64,000 nt of DNA from Echiichthys vipera. Lineage: Eukaryota > Chordata > Actinopteri > Perciformes > Trachinidae. The position numbers were made by a program, and so were the translations under genes. Positions 26,450-38,614 of the stretch are shown here, piece by piece (within the stretch, counting starts at the first letter, position 1; every line of letters begins with the position of its first letter). Below the pieces are notes generated by a model. The model saw nothing but the letters and a program-made list of their open reading frames with translations. It was not told the origin of the DNA and did no database searches. Location: assembly GCA_963691815.1 (NCBI GenBank), contig OY829665.1:24842906-24906905 (forward strand). Direction: 5' to 3'.

Positions 26450-28250
26450 TTGCTTTGTGATGCTGCAGCCATTGATTGCCTCAGTGATGGAGCCTGGCTT
26501 TCTTTGTTGCTCTGCAGATCAGATGTGGAGTAGTACGGTTTGCTATATTTGTCATTCATTAGCCAGCAGTGAGGAGATGTCAGGGCACATTCACAGGCAG
26601 GCCACTTACGTGATAGCGAGCGTCAAATCAATTCAGTCACCTTGAAGTTAGAAGATGAAAGAATAACATGTTGGAATTGGTCTTCCTCTTAGCCTGCACG
26701 CCTGTTCACAGACGCTCGCCTCACTGCTGCTGAAGGCGTCAGTGTTGGGAAAACAATGTTAACATTTACAGTTTTGTTTCTGACGAAGCACCAATGGGCT
26801 TCCTCCTTTTGGATTGACTTTGGTAATCCACTGGAATGGACTTTACTATGAGAGGAGCTGGTACAGGGGCCAGTAGGTAAGTCTTTAAAACACTCTTTTA
26901 ATAAACTCTGGGTTCACTAACTACGTGTTGGTGCTTCGTTTTACGTGTAGGGGCTTTTAGCATGTTAGCGACTCTCCAGGATATCTTCGATATCAACCAT
27001 TTGTCCCTAAAAAATATGATTGTCGTGATCATATTTCACCCTAACCCTATTGATCAGAATGATCTTAATTAGCATTTTGTCCACAGCTGTGCAGCCCTGC
27101 CAGCTGGGTTTTAGTTTGTCTCTTAATAAGCCAACTTGTTACTTTACTAAAGGCATAAAGTTCAGTAACTTCCTCAAACAGCTGGGCACTTTAGGTCTTA
27201 GCAAATGTTACAGGTAGAGTGCATTTGTAAGGAACTTGTGGCGGATTAATACACCTTTACACAACATTGCTTACAATGCACTACATGGACATGCCAAGGT
27301 GAGCTTTGCCACTGGGTGTAGGTTCAGATCTGGTATGAACATGTGTGCAGAACAAAAACACAGCACTGCAACTTTAGGAAAACAAGCAGTACTCTAGCAC
27401 CTCCTTTACTGTATAGCAGGATGCTTAATATCAGAATCAGAGTCAGAAATACTTTAATAATTATTTTAAAAATTATTTTTTTGCTATGAAACTCAAGATA
27501 TACCAACAACAAGTATTATACAGCCGAAAACATATATTATAATAATTTTAAGAAATACATACAAGATCAAAAATACCAGACTAATGTGCAATAGAACAGA
27601 TTGTCTATAGTTATCAGTACAATGAGCACTGGGAACACAACATTAAACATCTGTCTCATCAAACTGAACACCTGGAGCAGCTGTGGTAGGGCTGTTTTAA
27701 AAGGTTCTGTCCATACGATGCGTATCACTGTGCCGGGGTTACGAGTTAAGAAACTGTAGTGTTTTACAAAACTATAAGCAATACGATTTACTTAGATATT
27801 TTAAAATCTGATTTCAGTAAAACTGTAATAGTATATAGAACCCACCAACATATGCATATGTTGCTAAAGATACATTACATGCTATTTAGAGGTCGGGATT
27901 TAAACAACACATAACACACACTGTCTGTCTGAATCTATGCATGTAAACTATTTACTGATCATCAATACAGTGATTCTGAGAATCAATACAGTATCAATAA
28001 ACATTATTACACTTTACCGTGAGCTGTGGTGGCGACTGAAGCTTCTGTACTTTACAAGACGTTTCAAGTAGCCACCTTGTTGAGTGTCTTGTTGAAACTG
28101 AACAACTCAACACAATCTTCAACATAAAGATTCACACTGTCACTCACAATTATTACAAGATATTTTCACTGAAGGAGATTGCAGAGTGATTCATTTCTCC
28201 GCAGGCTTACTAAAGCCAAAGTATGCACAGTGAAGCTGCATTACACAGGA
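26450..28250. other. intron DNA without recognised gene
   Basis: Contains TTCTGTCCATACGATGCGTA near 27705 and other repeat-like pieces, but no family could be assigned and no coding motif was seen. Confidence 0.35.
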
Positions 28251-28530
28251 AACATAATGGCCCTCATTTATCAAACGAACGTACGGCAGAAAAACGTGCG
28301 TTCGACCATTTCCTGGCAAACTTCGGCATTTATCAATTTGGACATGAGCGGGAGCTACGATCAAATCTCACGTCAGGTCTGAGATCGTGTACGTACTTTT
28401 GAGCCTGTGGATTTACCGGCAGCAAAATCTGGCTGAAAATAATTAACAAACCTCAGCTGTCATTAAGTATAAGCAGTCACATATTAAGAACAGTTCAAAA
28501 CGGATTCTTACAACAAATTAAAAAAAAAAA

Positions 28531-29048
28531 TTGTGGTTGGAGCAATTGATTGTACTCATGTGCGTCTGAAGGCACCATCCATGAATGATTACGCATTCAC
28601 CAATCGCAAAAACTACCACTCGATAAATGTACAGGTGATTTGTGATGCCAAGCTATCGCTTTTAAACGTGGTGGCCAGGTGACCAGGGGGACACACATGA
28701 TTCTTTTATATTTCAAAACAGCTCGGCTCCAGCCCCCCGCGACCCCGACAGGGACAAGCGGTTGAAGATGAATGAATGAATGAATGTATTGGCGCGCGGC
28801 TGCAGGAAAGCGCACTGCAGAGCCAAAGTCATCTCCTCGGTTAGTGGCTACCCTCGATAAATTTCATTAAATCAAACAAGGTATCAGATGATTATCATTT
28901 TGCTATGGTTCTTCTAGGGGACAAAGGTTATCCTCTGACGGAATACCTAATAACCCCGCTGGCAAACCCCGCTACAGAGCAGGAGCGCAGGTTCAGCAGT
29001 GCACACACACGCACACGGGTCACAGTGGAGCGCTGCTTCGGGTTGACT
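28531..29048 (+). pseudogene. Harbinger (HARBI1-like) DDE transposase, broken
   Basis: The first block reads VVGAIDCTHVRLKAPS then NRKNYHSINVQVICDA, with the first catalytic Asp codon at 28548-28550. A second block reads LLGDKGYPLTEYLITPL, with Asp at 28920-28922, followed by TVERCFG with Glu at 29028-29030. The three DDE residues therefore survive. Between the blocks, the expected WPG-THDSF motif has a stop (TGA where TGG is expected, about 28679) and a one-base shift. A foreign repeat has also inserted. The N-terminal part of the protein is missing. This is a transposase for DNA cut-and-paste, now a pseudogene. Confidence 0.8.
28706..28790 (-). repeat. LINE/SINE-tail-like fragment inserted in the Harbinger copy
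   Basis: GGCTCCAGCCCCCCGCGACC and GGGACAAGCGGTTGAAGATG followed by GAATGAATGAATG are the reverse complement of the repeat at about 49374-49505. It interrupts the transposase blocks and so is younger than that element. Confidence 0.6.
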
Positions 29049-29095
29049 GCCTCCGTTATTCTTTTCCATACAGCGTTTTGATGGGCCCCTTTTAT

Positions 29096-29209
29096 TCAAC
29101 TCTTAAGACTGCCAAAAAGCACATCTTTATTTGGCTCCATCTCGGATGTCAGGATGCCGATCTGTGTGTCGGAAAAGTTTCTTTTCTTACCAGTGTTTCT
29201 TCTCTCCAT
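29096..29209 (-). pseudogene. Harbinger Myb/SANT-like partner gene, N-terminal stub
   Basis: On the minus strand ATG at 29209-29207 opens 37 codons beginning MERRNTGKKRNFSDTQIGIL and reaching DVLFGSLKS before a stop. The basic start, the FSDxxI-L pattern and the ILFGSL-type ending match the first helix region of the Myb/SANT-like DNA-binding protein that Harbinger elements carry opposite the transposase. In autonomous elements this protein brings the transposase to the ends. The remaining helices are lost. Confidence 0.6.
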
Positions 29210-30224
29210 GTTTGACCTCAGTGGGCGAGGCCTCCGAACCAGGAATATTTAAGGGCGTAACATGTTAATGACGATCGAATTCAGCTGCCGCATTTATCAA
29301 GGCCCGCTAATTTATACGCTGAGATTGGTCAGATACGAATGTTTCATAAATCACACGTGTGTCCTGTCCTACGACCAATTCTGCGCTCAGATCTGTGCCC
29401 GTTTTCACGCAAGATTGATAAATGCGGGCCAGGATGAATAAATGTTGGATTGCACTCAGGATGGACAGATAAGCAGGATACCAGGACAGGATACCAGGAG
29501 TGATGGGGTCATCTTTACAACCATCCAATGAATGGATATCCCGACACCCTACCACCTGAGCTACAGTCGCTGCTCACCTCACTACTTTCCTTCATGTTTT
29601 TCTATGTGGAAATGTAAAAGGTGCATAAAACAGATAGATGAAAACACACTTTACTTTCGGTCCCACACTGAAATGAGATTCCCTCAATCCACCGAAAAAT
29701 GCACAAAGCCCCGATTCACAAACTGTGTCTTTAAGCAAGCCGTCAGGACGTCTGTACAGTTGTGGTGTCACAGCTATATTTTATACATATGTAGAAACTA
29801 GGGCTATACGGTATGGACTAAAATGTATATACTTCTCAGTCCATTCACTGGTGAATTGTCGGTTTTCTGTGTCAACGTTTTGTTTTTTTATTTACTGAAA
29901 CGATTACAAGAACAACAACAGGTGCAGAGAGTAGCCATGCAAAAGCACGCGAAGATGAAGGTAGCAGGAGTGCGTGGATCAAGTCTCCCAGCGCGCCAGT
30001 ATTTAACGCGCTGAGACACTTGTGTTGAGATGCGAGAGAGGACAGCAGTCAACATCGGCCACTACATGAATTACTTTTTCAGATAGGCTTCTACTCAAAA
30101 GGTCAGGAAATATTCCCTCATGGGATCCGCACAAATTGTGTGGTTACATCAGAGCTGCTCTGCCGGTTATGCAGTAGAGTCAAAATCCACACCGTAGCCA
30201 AATACCTACCATCCTACCGTCTAT

Positions 30225-30422
30225 AAATGGTAAATGCGCCTTTCTAGTCTTCTGACTACTCAAGGCACTTTCACACTACTTGTCACATTCACCCATTCAC
30301 ACAGAAATTCACACAGATGGCAGTGGACATCTACGTATCATCTAATCTAACAATGCACACCACATTCACACACCCATGCGCAGCACAGGGAGCAATTCGG
30401 GGTTCAGTGTCTTGCCCAAGGA
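30225..30422 (-). mobile_element. tRNA-derived SINE, 5'-truncated
   Basis: Same family as the fuller copy at 53985-54296, sharing GCCTTTCTAGTCTTCTGACT, CACATTCACCCATTCACAC, GATGGCAGTGGACATCTACG and TTCAGTGTCTTGCCCAAGG. The tRNA-like head with A and B boxes is missing and a short tail deletion is present. Confidence 0.75.
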
Positions 30423-31959
30423 AAAAAATTTTTTCTGTGGTGGATGCTGTAAAATGATACGCACACTAAGTCCCATTAAAAAAAACAGTGAAGAAGCCAA
30501 CTGTAATCATCTATAATCTCTCCTCTTAGAAATGACAGAAATTACATTCCCAGTGTCTCCAACCTTCTCCAGCTCAAGGTAAACACAGAAATCATTGTAT
30601 TTGTGCCCCATGTCTGCATGTGTCAGGCCCCCATGATCTCCACGTTCTTATGGCAACAACTTTAAAGCCAGCGGCTGTTTGTCTCTCAGCTGGTCTCAGT
30701 CTGACCAAAACGCTGGCGGATCTGGGGAGAACATTCATCTTGTACTTACTGACACTGAAAAATCTCCATCTTTACTTCAAAACATGTTCAAATAATCAAT
30801 TTGGAAATAAAGTACCTACAAGTCACATAAAACTCTAAATTAATTAAAAGTACACTGATGTTTATTAGTTTATTAAAACGCCAAAAAAAGGTCTCCCCTC
30901 CAGAGTTGAAATGTTAAAAAGGCTCCAGCGTTGTGTTTGCGTGTAAAGGGGTAAAAACACTAAAGTGTGCTCAGATCTGCTTACGCTGGCTCACGCCGCG
31001 TACGTGTTTCCGTAACATCCGTGTGCAGAGTTCAGATCAACAACAACAAACATGTGGGACTGTTTCCATTAGTGAAACATTCAAGTGTCCTGGGTGGAGC
31101 CGAGGCGGTGGGAGGCTGCAGACCGTGCTGCAGATCCCTGTCACACTGTACGGCGTCCTGCTTCTCCGCTGTTAGGGAGAGAAGGAGAAGGACGTTTCTA
31201 CACATGCACCAGCTCTGGGTGCTGTTGTGTGGCAGTGCTTCACAGCTCCACCTACACACCTGATGTAATAAAAAGTGAGAACGCAACGGCACTTTTGCTT
31301 TTCCTTTCTAGATCGTCTTAGTCTATACAGGGCCTAAATGCTGCACTTTTCCACCTGTGTTATTTACTACTAATGATTCTGTTTAAACTTCATGATATGT
31401 ATATATATATATATACATATATTGCAACTGCAACTGTTCACACCAACAGCCTGCTTATCTTGAAGAAAAGGTGCCATACCAACCGTATTGGATGCTAATT
31501 TGAGACATTTTTTTGCAACTTATGGGATTGGAGTCATGTTTGACTGCTAAGACAATTATAATTTGCTGCTGAACAGGAAAAAAAAAAAAAACAATATTAA
31601 AAATTTTAAAAAGATAGCAACACAATAGATACAAACTAAAAACTTGATAAAATAATCCCATAAAAAGTTATATGCCATATTATAATTAACAGCTCAAACT
31701 GGTGACAGATTTTGAGGACTTAAAACAAAGTCACGGGCCAAAAAACACAAAACACAAAAAACACAAAAAAACCTTCCTGTAAATAACGTTCGGCTGTGCT
31801 CTACTCCCCAAAATAACAGGAAGCTCAAGCTGAACTGTAAATGTGTGTAAAGGGGATTTCAGCGGGTTAACTCTCTTACGCCTCTGTACACACTGATGTG
31901 CTTTTTCTGGACCATATGCAGTGTTTGTTAAACGTTCACGCAGACGCTGTCTCTCTTAC

Positions 31960-32165
31960 CGTAGGTAGTCTCTCCGGCACAGGATGAGGTTGGCTTTGGT
32001 GTAGAGCGTGGAGCCAACCTCGCCCAGCCTGCAGTCACAGCAGGCACACTTGAGGCAGTCCTCGTGCCAGTACTTATCGAGGGCCTTCAGCAGGTAGCGG
32101 TCCTTGATCTTCCGGTTGCAGCCGGCACAGCCTTTTGGCTTGGTGTCCGGCTGGACGGAGAGCAT
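31960..32165 (-). CDS. lmo3: lmo3 coding exon with LIM domain 1 (partial gene)
   Basis: This exon encodes residues 1-69 of LIM-only protein 3, a small nuclear adaptor without DNA-binding activity. LMO proteins bridge LDB1 and bHLH/GATA-type factors, and LMO3 is mainly neural (family knowledge). Read on the minus strand from ATG at 32165-32163, it holds a complete LIM1 zinc-binding set: C13, C16, H34, C37 and C40, C43, C63, D66. The N-terminus MLSVQPDTKPKG matches LMO3; LMO1 has a KGKQ-type sequence there. The acceptor is CCCAG at 32178-32174 behind a pyrimidine-rich tract, so the exon starts at 32173. The donor is CTACG|GTAAGAG, so the last exon base is 31960 and the final Arg codon is split (phase 2). 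The usual protein is about 145 residues. LIM2 and the C-terminus would lie at lower coordinates and were not found in this window. Confidence 0.95.
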
Positions 32166-33237
32166 TTGTATACCTGGGAGAAGCACAGAGAGAGGCTTCA
32201 AACACTCATCTAACACCAGCACCGTTACTGTTACGGTCAAAGAAAGAAAGTAAGAAAAAGAAAGCAAGGAGTGTAATCCTTTATAAATACTGTGTAACAT
32301 GTACGGCATTAAAAAATATATAGTCGACAAGTGGCATGATGGTAGATAAGGGGAGTCAATAAAGTGTCTTATTGCGCTCCTCCATTTTTAAACAGCAGTG
32401 GTACTAAAGTTATAATATTCATGTGTATAAAACAAACATCAAATAACACTATAATGAAATAAGACACAAGTGAAAATACGTATGCCGTAGAGTTTTACAT
32501 TCCACTCTTTGTAAAAAAAAATGTAATGCTATACAGGAAATAAGGCGCCATACACTGGATGTCAGAAGTTGACATTTTCAGCACGATAAGAGTAAAATTA
32601 ATGTAATCTTTTTGTCACTCGTGTGAACAAAAACACTGCTTCAAATCTGGAGCTGTGGATCTAAAGCCACGCTACCTGAAGGGCCAAGAGTTGTGGGTCG
32701 GTTCCAGATAACGCAATTGTACACGGTTTTGAAGGACAAAATGAAGTATACTCAAAAAGTTAGGATGCAGATTTTGCAGGCGTTCCTGTACACTGAGTTG
32801 CAGATAAATTCACATTTGAAAGTGATGAGACAGCTGTGGAAACAAATTTTAAAAATGACTTTGAATTCTTTTCTTTTTAATTGAAGTTACACAAGTGCTG
32901 GTTTGCGTCTTCATTCAAAGCAGCTAGTGTTCACACTAAGTATGCTTAAAATGAGGCTAAGCGTGCTAAAGTGGACGTAAATGAAGTTTGTACTTATCTC
33001 AGTCCACCAAAATTAAGTATAGTAAAAACAAAATGTCAGTATGCATGTGAAAAATCAGTTGATTTTATTTGGTGTGCTGTTACCCCACAATGCAATGCAC
33101 AAGGAATATAGTGACAGTTAGTGTGTAGTGAGGATTTGCCTTAAATACAAAGAATATTTCTAACTTTGAGACAAAAACACACACCAGTGTGAGCTTCACT
33201 CCATCACATTAAACACATCCAAATTCAATTTTACTTA

Positions 33238-33287
33238 TAATATATATATATATATACTATATATATATATATATATGTGTATATATA
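33238..33287. repeat. (AT)n tract
   Basis: Alternating AT with two small breaks, largely self-complementary. Confidence 0.93.
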
Positions 33288-33876
33288 AAAATCTTTCATC
33301 GTACGTCTCCCCCTCCACTCAATGAGTTCATTACACAAAATCTAAACACATCTACCAGAGCATCTGAGGAAGAGATTGTAAAAGTCAAAGTCAAGCATAC
33401 TTTTCCTATCGAGCAGCACATAGAATACTATCCTAAGGAACATCACATCCTTGAAATCCTTTTCCAAATCTATAAAACAATGTCTATTAAAAAATCAGTC
33501 ATGCTGCCATAATCTGGATGAATGTATTTTACTTTGTCTTTACTGTAGTCTGTGTGAGGGGCTTTTGTCTCTGTTTAAATGCTCGTGTATTTAAATGTTT
33601 GTTAAATTGTTAAATGTTTAACTAACACTTGTGTTGTTTTATTTGTTATGCTTATGTGTTTTTGTGATTATGTTTTCGTGCTTCATTTTCCTTTACGTTT
33701 TTTAATCTTTTCTTAAATGTCATCAACCTGCCAGGGACTGCAGATCAAAATGAGCCTTTATGGGTAAATCTGGCACGTTTACATGTGTGACTTTGTTGCT
33801 CTTGTTAATTAATGTGTGTTGTCCCTTTCAAAATAAAGAAATCTAAAAAAAACTTTCACTGATTAGCACAATAGTG

Positions 33877-34035
<159 letters not shown>

Positions 34036-34239
34036 ACTACTTACTATGGACAAAAGTTTGAGCAGACCTCTGCATTGATCTGGCAAAACAGGTGTGAAGG
34101 CCATTACATTGTTCCACAAAGAAAACAGTTATGGAAGATACCACTCAAAAAATGCCATTTGAATTCAGTATCATTCGAACGATACTGAACAAAAATATGA
34201 TTAAAAGTACGTTCTAGTCCCTGTAAAAGACTGAAAGAG

Positions 34240-34600
34240 TGTGTGAATGCTCGGAGCAGTGAGCTCACCACAGACCGGCCCTTCCGCGGCCCTGTTTAAG
34301 TGTTGGGACAAACAAGCAGCCCACACAGACACAAAGCCACAGTTTCACATTTCTTCCAGGACACTTTTCTTCTTCTTTTTTTTTCTACATTGACCTCCTC
34401 TGTGTTTAAAGGGGGCGTGGCTCCAGGCGAGGAGCTTTGCGGCGGCCTGTATTGTTTGGCCCGAGCTGACTGTGGAGAGCCTTTGTTGGCCCGTTGGGGG
34501 CGAGGAGGGGGGGACGACAATGTGGCTTCGCACCGGGCTGGAATTAGTATTCTCCTACCATTCCCCTGAGGAGAGGCACACCCCCCACTCCCCTTTGTCC
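34240..34600. promoter_or_regulatory. GC-rich island between the lmo3 exons
   Basis: This is a GC- and CpG-rich patch in otherwise AT-rich intron, with CCTTTGTTGG and TATTGTTTGG Sox/Fox-like cores. A minus-strand donor TCTGTG|GTGAGC has last exon base 34269. It could be an internal promoter with a further 5' UTR exon, or simply an enhancer. A (CA)n tract adjoins it. Confidence 0.25.
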
Positions 34601-34608
34601 CCCATTCA

Positions 34609-34663
<55 letters not shown>
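34609..34663. repeat. (CA)n microsatellite
   Basis: Pure CA run beside the GC-rich patch. Confidence 0.95.
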
Positions 34664-34666
<3 letters not shown>

Positions 34667-34951
34667 CACACACCATATTTCTTAGTTTTAACTTCAGTCA
34701 TTTTGAAGTGAAACTTCCTTTTTACCATTTTAGTTCAAACGTGAATTCTCATTCAGTTTCAAGTTTTTGCAAGAACAAAAACGGTACAAGTATAATGTTC
34801 TTTTACCTCAAATTCAAAGGCCTTAGCTTATTTTATGATCAACAATGTACAAACGAAAAAATACTAGAGCACACATGCTACTATTCCTCACGCATTTACA
34901 TCCTTCATGTGGTCTGTTTGACCCGCATACACAGAGAAACACAGAAAAATG

Positions 34952-34989
34952 CCCCCCCCCCCCCCCCCACCCACATACACACACACACA
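34952..34989. repeat. C-run with (CA)n
   Basis: Seventeen C bases, a short spacer and CA units. Confidence 0.93.
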
Positions 34990-35354
34990 TAAACTCCACC
35001 ACAAAAAACGAATCACACTCTCCCTTTGTTAATAGAAACTGATTGCAATCATTAAACATATACCATATGTCCTCGCTATTGTTTGATGTTGAGATAAAGA
35101 CAATATATGTTAATGGTTTATGAAGTAAAATTTCAGACTTTTTAAACCCCAACTATATCTGACCTGAGGGATACGAGAGGGTCACAGAAGTGAAGACCAT
35201 ACAAGGGTTAAAAATGTTTCACTACTAAGCAAAACCAGCTGACCTTTAGTACAGGATGCTGTAGTGTAAGTGTTACTTTTTTGGATGTTTCTCTTTCTTC
35301 CTGGAAGCCAGAGATTTTTAGAGACAATTCGGCTCACAAACAGAAGTTAAAACA

Positions 35355-35720
35355 GGGTTCGTACACCTTTTCAGAGGTCAAATTCAAGCACTTTCTAAGC
35401 ACTTTCAAGGTCCATTTTCTAGCTTTTCCAACCCCTTACAGTTGCAGTAGTTTACATATTTCTATCAATACATAGATATTGAAAATGATTTCTTTTGCCC
35501 CCATTAAAATCACGTTATCAGAGATGGTTTTACGTTATAAACACCATTCTGTAGTAACACCAGACGGATAAGAAATTCAATTGTATCTCTATTCTATAGC
35601 AATTTGTTGTGAACGAAATGCTGATACAATTTCAAACATTTTCAAGAAATGATCCAAAATTCAAGCACTTTTCAAACCTTGAAAACACCACATTAAAATG
35701 TAAGCATTTTCAAAGATGTA
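35355..35720. repeat. diverged dispersed repeat (CAAGCACTTT-rich)
   Basis: It starts GGTTCGTACACCTTTTCAGA and contains repeated TTCAAGCACTTT and CATTTTCAA motifs on both halves, a pattern common in fish non-autonomous DNA elements. The small ORFs here follow the repeat and resemble no protein. Confidence 0.4.
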
Positions 35721-35999
35721 AAAGTAAAAGTTATGCCAACCCAGTAGAAATGGTGCCATCTGCCACTTCTGTCCTGTCTCTGTGCAGAGCGATCTGAACT
35801 TCAACACTATCTCCAGTTCACAGGGATATATAATTTAGTGTTGTAAGTGGATAAACTATGACAACCTTTAAGGAGAAAAATCACTTGTTTCACCAACTGA
35901 GAAGAAACCTGCGCTACCCGAGAAACACCTACACACACACGCGCGCACACACACACATCATTTCTCCTCACCTGCCATACATTCTATACAAACTAATAC

Positions 36000-36913
36000 A
36001 TTGTTTTAGTGAGGGATCATTTGCAAAGACAGCATCAAACAGGTTGCTGTGTGAGCAGCTCGGCTCGTTTGTTCCAGTGCGCTGGGGCTGTTGATTTGTT
36101 AATTGGCTGGATTTTTGGAGAGCGGGGCGCACGGCTGCTCGACCGGCTGCTCTGTTCAGCAGCACTGATCCGTCCGGCCTCGTTAACACTACAAAGTCCC
36201 CCGCTACTCATTTCCAAACCAAAAGAAAACCAGAGTTTCGACTCCCCCTTTTTTTACTGTGAGGGAAGAGGGGAGAAGCATGGCAGGAATTTGACCACTT
36301 CGCTCTTCCGATTGCCCGGGGAGGGGGGGTGCTGAACAAAAGCTTCATTTTCCATTAAGGAAAGGAAATCACAGCTGCTCCGGAGCCCTAATGATATCTG
36401 TTTTGTTTGCGCGCTGGCACTCATCCTCCCTTCCCCACTCTCTCATTGTGGACTTAAAGGCTGCCGCCGCTGCGCGTCCTCGGCCGAATGTATCATCATC
36501 TGAGCCCGGAGCGGATGGAGGATGATGGAGGGGATGGATGCTGCTATTTCCGTCCCAGCTGTTCGGAGAACGAGATGCTGACATTTCACCCTATCAGTTT
36601 AATTATTGTTGCCATGGCAGCGGAGTGCCGGTAAAGGCCAATAATGGGTTGAACACACAGCCTCCATTTGCCACGCGGCGATGACAAGTAACAGCTCCAG
36701 AACGCGGGCACACATGAGCTCCAGGATCAGGCACCTAACAGCATGTGTGTTAATGGAAGATGAGCAGCGGAGGAACAGAGAAATAGAGCAGGTTATAGAG
36801 CGGCAGCAGGTCAGGTCTGGACACGTCACATCGACGCAGAGAGATGCGCTAACTCCTCGTCGCAGAGCACACTAAACACACGTTCATACAGGCGCAAAAA
36901 GTAAGCGTCTTAC
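36000..36913. promoter_or_regulatory. CpG-containing proximal region beside the lmo3 alternative exon
   Basis: The segment is free of simple repeats and mixes CpG-containing stretches with homeodomain-like cores (GTTAATTGG near 36098-36106, TTTAATTATTG near 36598-36608) and a CCAATAAT motif near 36638. It lies just downstream, in lmo3 sense, of the alternative coding exon. The composition suggests promoter or enhancer DNA; conservation could not be tested. Confidence 0.4.
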
Positions 36914-36938
36914 CGAAACTTTTCTCCCTTTTCTGCAT
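36914..36938 (-). CDS. lmo3: lmo3 alternative 5' coding exon (N-terminal extension)
   Basis: On the minus strand an ATG at 36938-36936 opens eight codons (MQKREKSF) plus one base, followed directly by the donor TTTCG|GTAAGA (GT at 36913-36912). Spliced to the acceptor at 32173, the leftover G joins GT to make Gly, then Ile-Gln-Met, entering the lmo3 frame exactly. The product would carry 11 extra residues ahead of the usual Met. The intron would be 4,740 bp. Both this ATG and the downstream one have C at -3 and +4, so neither context is strong and the exon could also act largely as 5' UTR. The 5' end of the exon is not visible. I believe N-terminally extended LMO3 isoforms exist in other vertebrates, but that is recollection and was not checked. 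Confidence 0.72.
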
Positions 36939-37157
36939 TTGTTGAACCCGCTGAAGCAGCCGAAGCACCACCGTGCAACCCGGAGCCGCCTGGTCCGGAG
37001 AGCAGCTGTCTGTCTGCAGGCAGGCTGGGGTCGGGCTTTGTTAGAGAGGGAACAATCCAACAACAGCGACCAGCGAGGAATGGAAAGAAAAAGGGGGGAA
37101 CAAAAAGGCAGGCGGAGGAGCAGGAGCGAGCTGTTCGCCGCTGTCGGTCGTCACGCG

Positions 37158-37159
<2 letters not shown>

Positions 37160-37194
<35 letters not shown>

Positions 37195-37214
37195 TGTGTG
37201 TGTGTGTGTGTGTG
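37160..37214. repeat. (GT)n microsatellite
   Basis: GT run with one CT break, between the 36914 and 37659 lmo3 donors. Confidence 0.95.
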
Positions 37215-37658
37215 AGCACGTTTATCGCCCACCGGAGATGTACGCGCGGAGAGTTGCAGGCAGCGAATGACAGAACGACAAAGAGATGCTTCCCTTCCCC
37301 TCCGCGGCGCAGAGACCATCTAATCCTAGTGGCCACACAACACAGCGGCTCCTGCTGCTGCGCTAATCAGCGCTTTGACGTACACCACCGGGCACCGCGC
37401 ACACAGCACGACAGAGAGAGGGGCCGGTTAGCTCGGTCCGCTCCCCCAGCAGCAGCACCACCGCCGAACACTGAACCCGCTCTTCCAGAACTCTCCTTCC
37501 CCTCTCATGTATTTTTGTTTCACAGGTCTGAACTCGCGAGATAGGACATTTATTTCAGCTTTGGTTTGAAATATGAAGAACATATAAAGCATCAAGCGCA
37601 CGTTATTGTTTCAAATAACAAAAAATAATAACATACAGCCCGTGTCCGGCTCTCTCAC

Positions 37659-37811
37659 CTTTCTCAACAAGTTAAGCAGAAGCCTGAACTCCAGCTGCAG
37701 ATCCCCTCTGAGCGCAAAAAGTTCACCAAACTGACATCGCGCGTCGCACAGCGCTGATCTTCGGGATGGAAAATAATGAGCTCCACGTGGACCACGGCGA
37801 GGTGACTTACA
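37659..37811 (-). promoter_or_regulatory. two further minus-strand splice donors: candidate lmo3 first exons
   Basis: Two strong donors face the lmo3 exon. One is CTGT|GTAAGT with last exon base 37811; the other is GAAAG|GTGAGA with last exon base 37659. The sequence around them is CpG-containing and between simple repeats. The short ATG frame ending at the 37811 donor is in phase 0 and would not enter the lmo3 frame, so these would be 5' UTR exons using the Met at 32165. Calling them exons is inference from donor quality and position. Confidence 0.35.
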
Positions 37812-38368
37812 CAGCTACAGGTGTTCAGCATGCGGAGAGTGCGGGGCTCGGGCCGGCGTCCCCCAAATGCAATAGCAAGAGTGGCGAGAGACGGTGGGGG
37901 GGAGTCAAGCTTTATTATCTCCGAACCCCCAAATCCCTCACCGGTGAGACATTACACCGCCGAGATAAGGTCATTCACGTATTACCAGCCGCTCTGCTAT
38001 ATGACGGAGAGCATGTATCGCGTGCGCGCCCCCGGAACGCCCATTTTTTCCCAACGTCCTCCAATATCAAAGCCACGGGTGCGCGCAGACGCATGGCGCT
38101 CATTATATTATAGAGACAGAAACAGGTGGGTTTGTCTGGGTGGACAAGTACTAATCCACATGTCTTTTATTTAAGGTGGACTGGCTGCGTTCAGGGGCAC
38201 GTTATTGGGCCGGGGGAAAACAGCTGTTCCTTCAGACATCTGTCCTCCACAAAGCAAGAGATTATTAAGATGGAGAGTTTGACAACAGCAGTGTAAAAAG
38301 TGTTACACTGAGGTACAGACACATGCACACAGTAGGACCAGCACACAAAACCTAAGGACTGACTACTG

Positions 38369-38475
<107 letters not shown>

Positions 38476-38614
38476 GTTGAAAAACGTGTGTTAAAATGTC
38501 CTATAGGAGCCAAAATGTGTTAAAGTGGTGAGGACGTGCTATAGGTGCCCTTTTTTCCTTTTCACCCCTGCCCCTCAAAAGGTCTGTGGGACTGACATGT
38601 TTATTAGGAGTCAT

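Larger units (their letters stand above)
28259..29430 (+). mobile_element. broken PIF/Harbinger DNA transposon, about 1.17 kb
   Basis: The ends form a 16-bp inverted repeat: GGCCCTCATTTATCAA at 28259-28274, and TTGATAAATGCGGGCC at 29415-29430. Inside are transposase remnants on the plus strand and the start of the Myb-like partner gene on the minus strand, the two-gene organisation of autonomous Harbinger elements. A different repeat (about 28706-28790) has inserted in the transposase region. No clear target duplication was seen. The copy is immobile by itself. Confidence 0.8.

Noticed and set aside
31960..32165. Assignment of the LIM exon to LMO1
   Set aside because: The LIM1 core alone would fit either paralogue, but the N-terminal QPDTKPKG stretch is of the LMO3 type.
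31956..32330. The LIM exon as a complete 124-codon intronless gene
   Set aside because: The extra N-terminal codons lie upstream of a clear acceptor and the stop lies just past a clear donor, so both ends are intron sequence.
36939..37544. 201-codon plus-strand ORF in the lmo3 promoter region
   Set aside because: It is antisense to the proposed lmo3 exon, contains a (GT)n-derived Cys-Val run and has no domain. GC-rich sequence alone explains the long frame.
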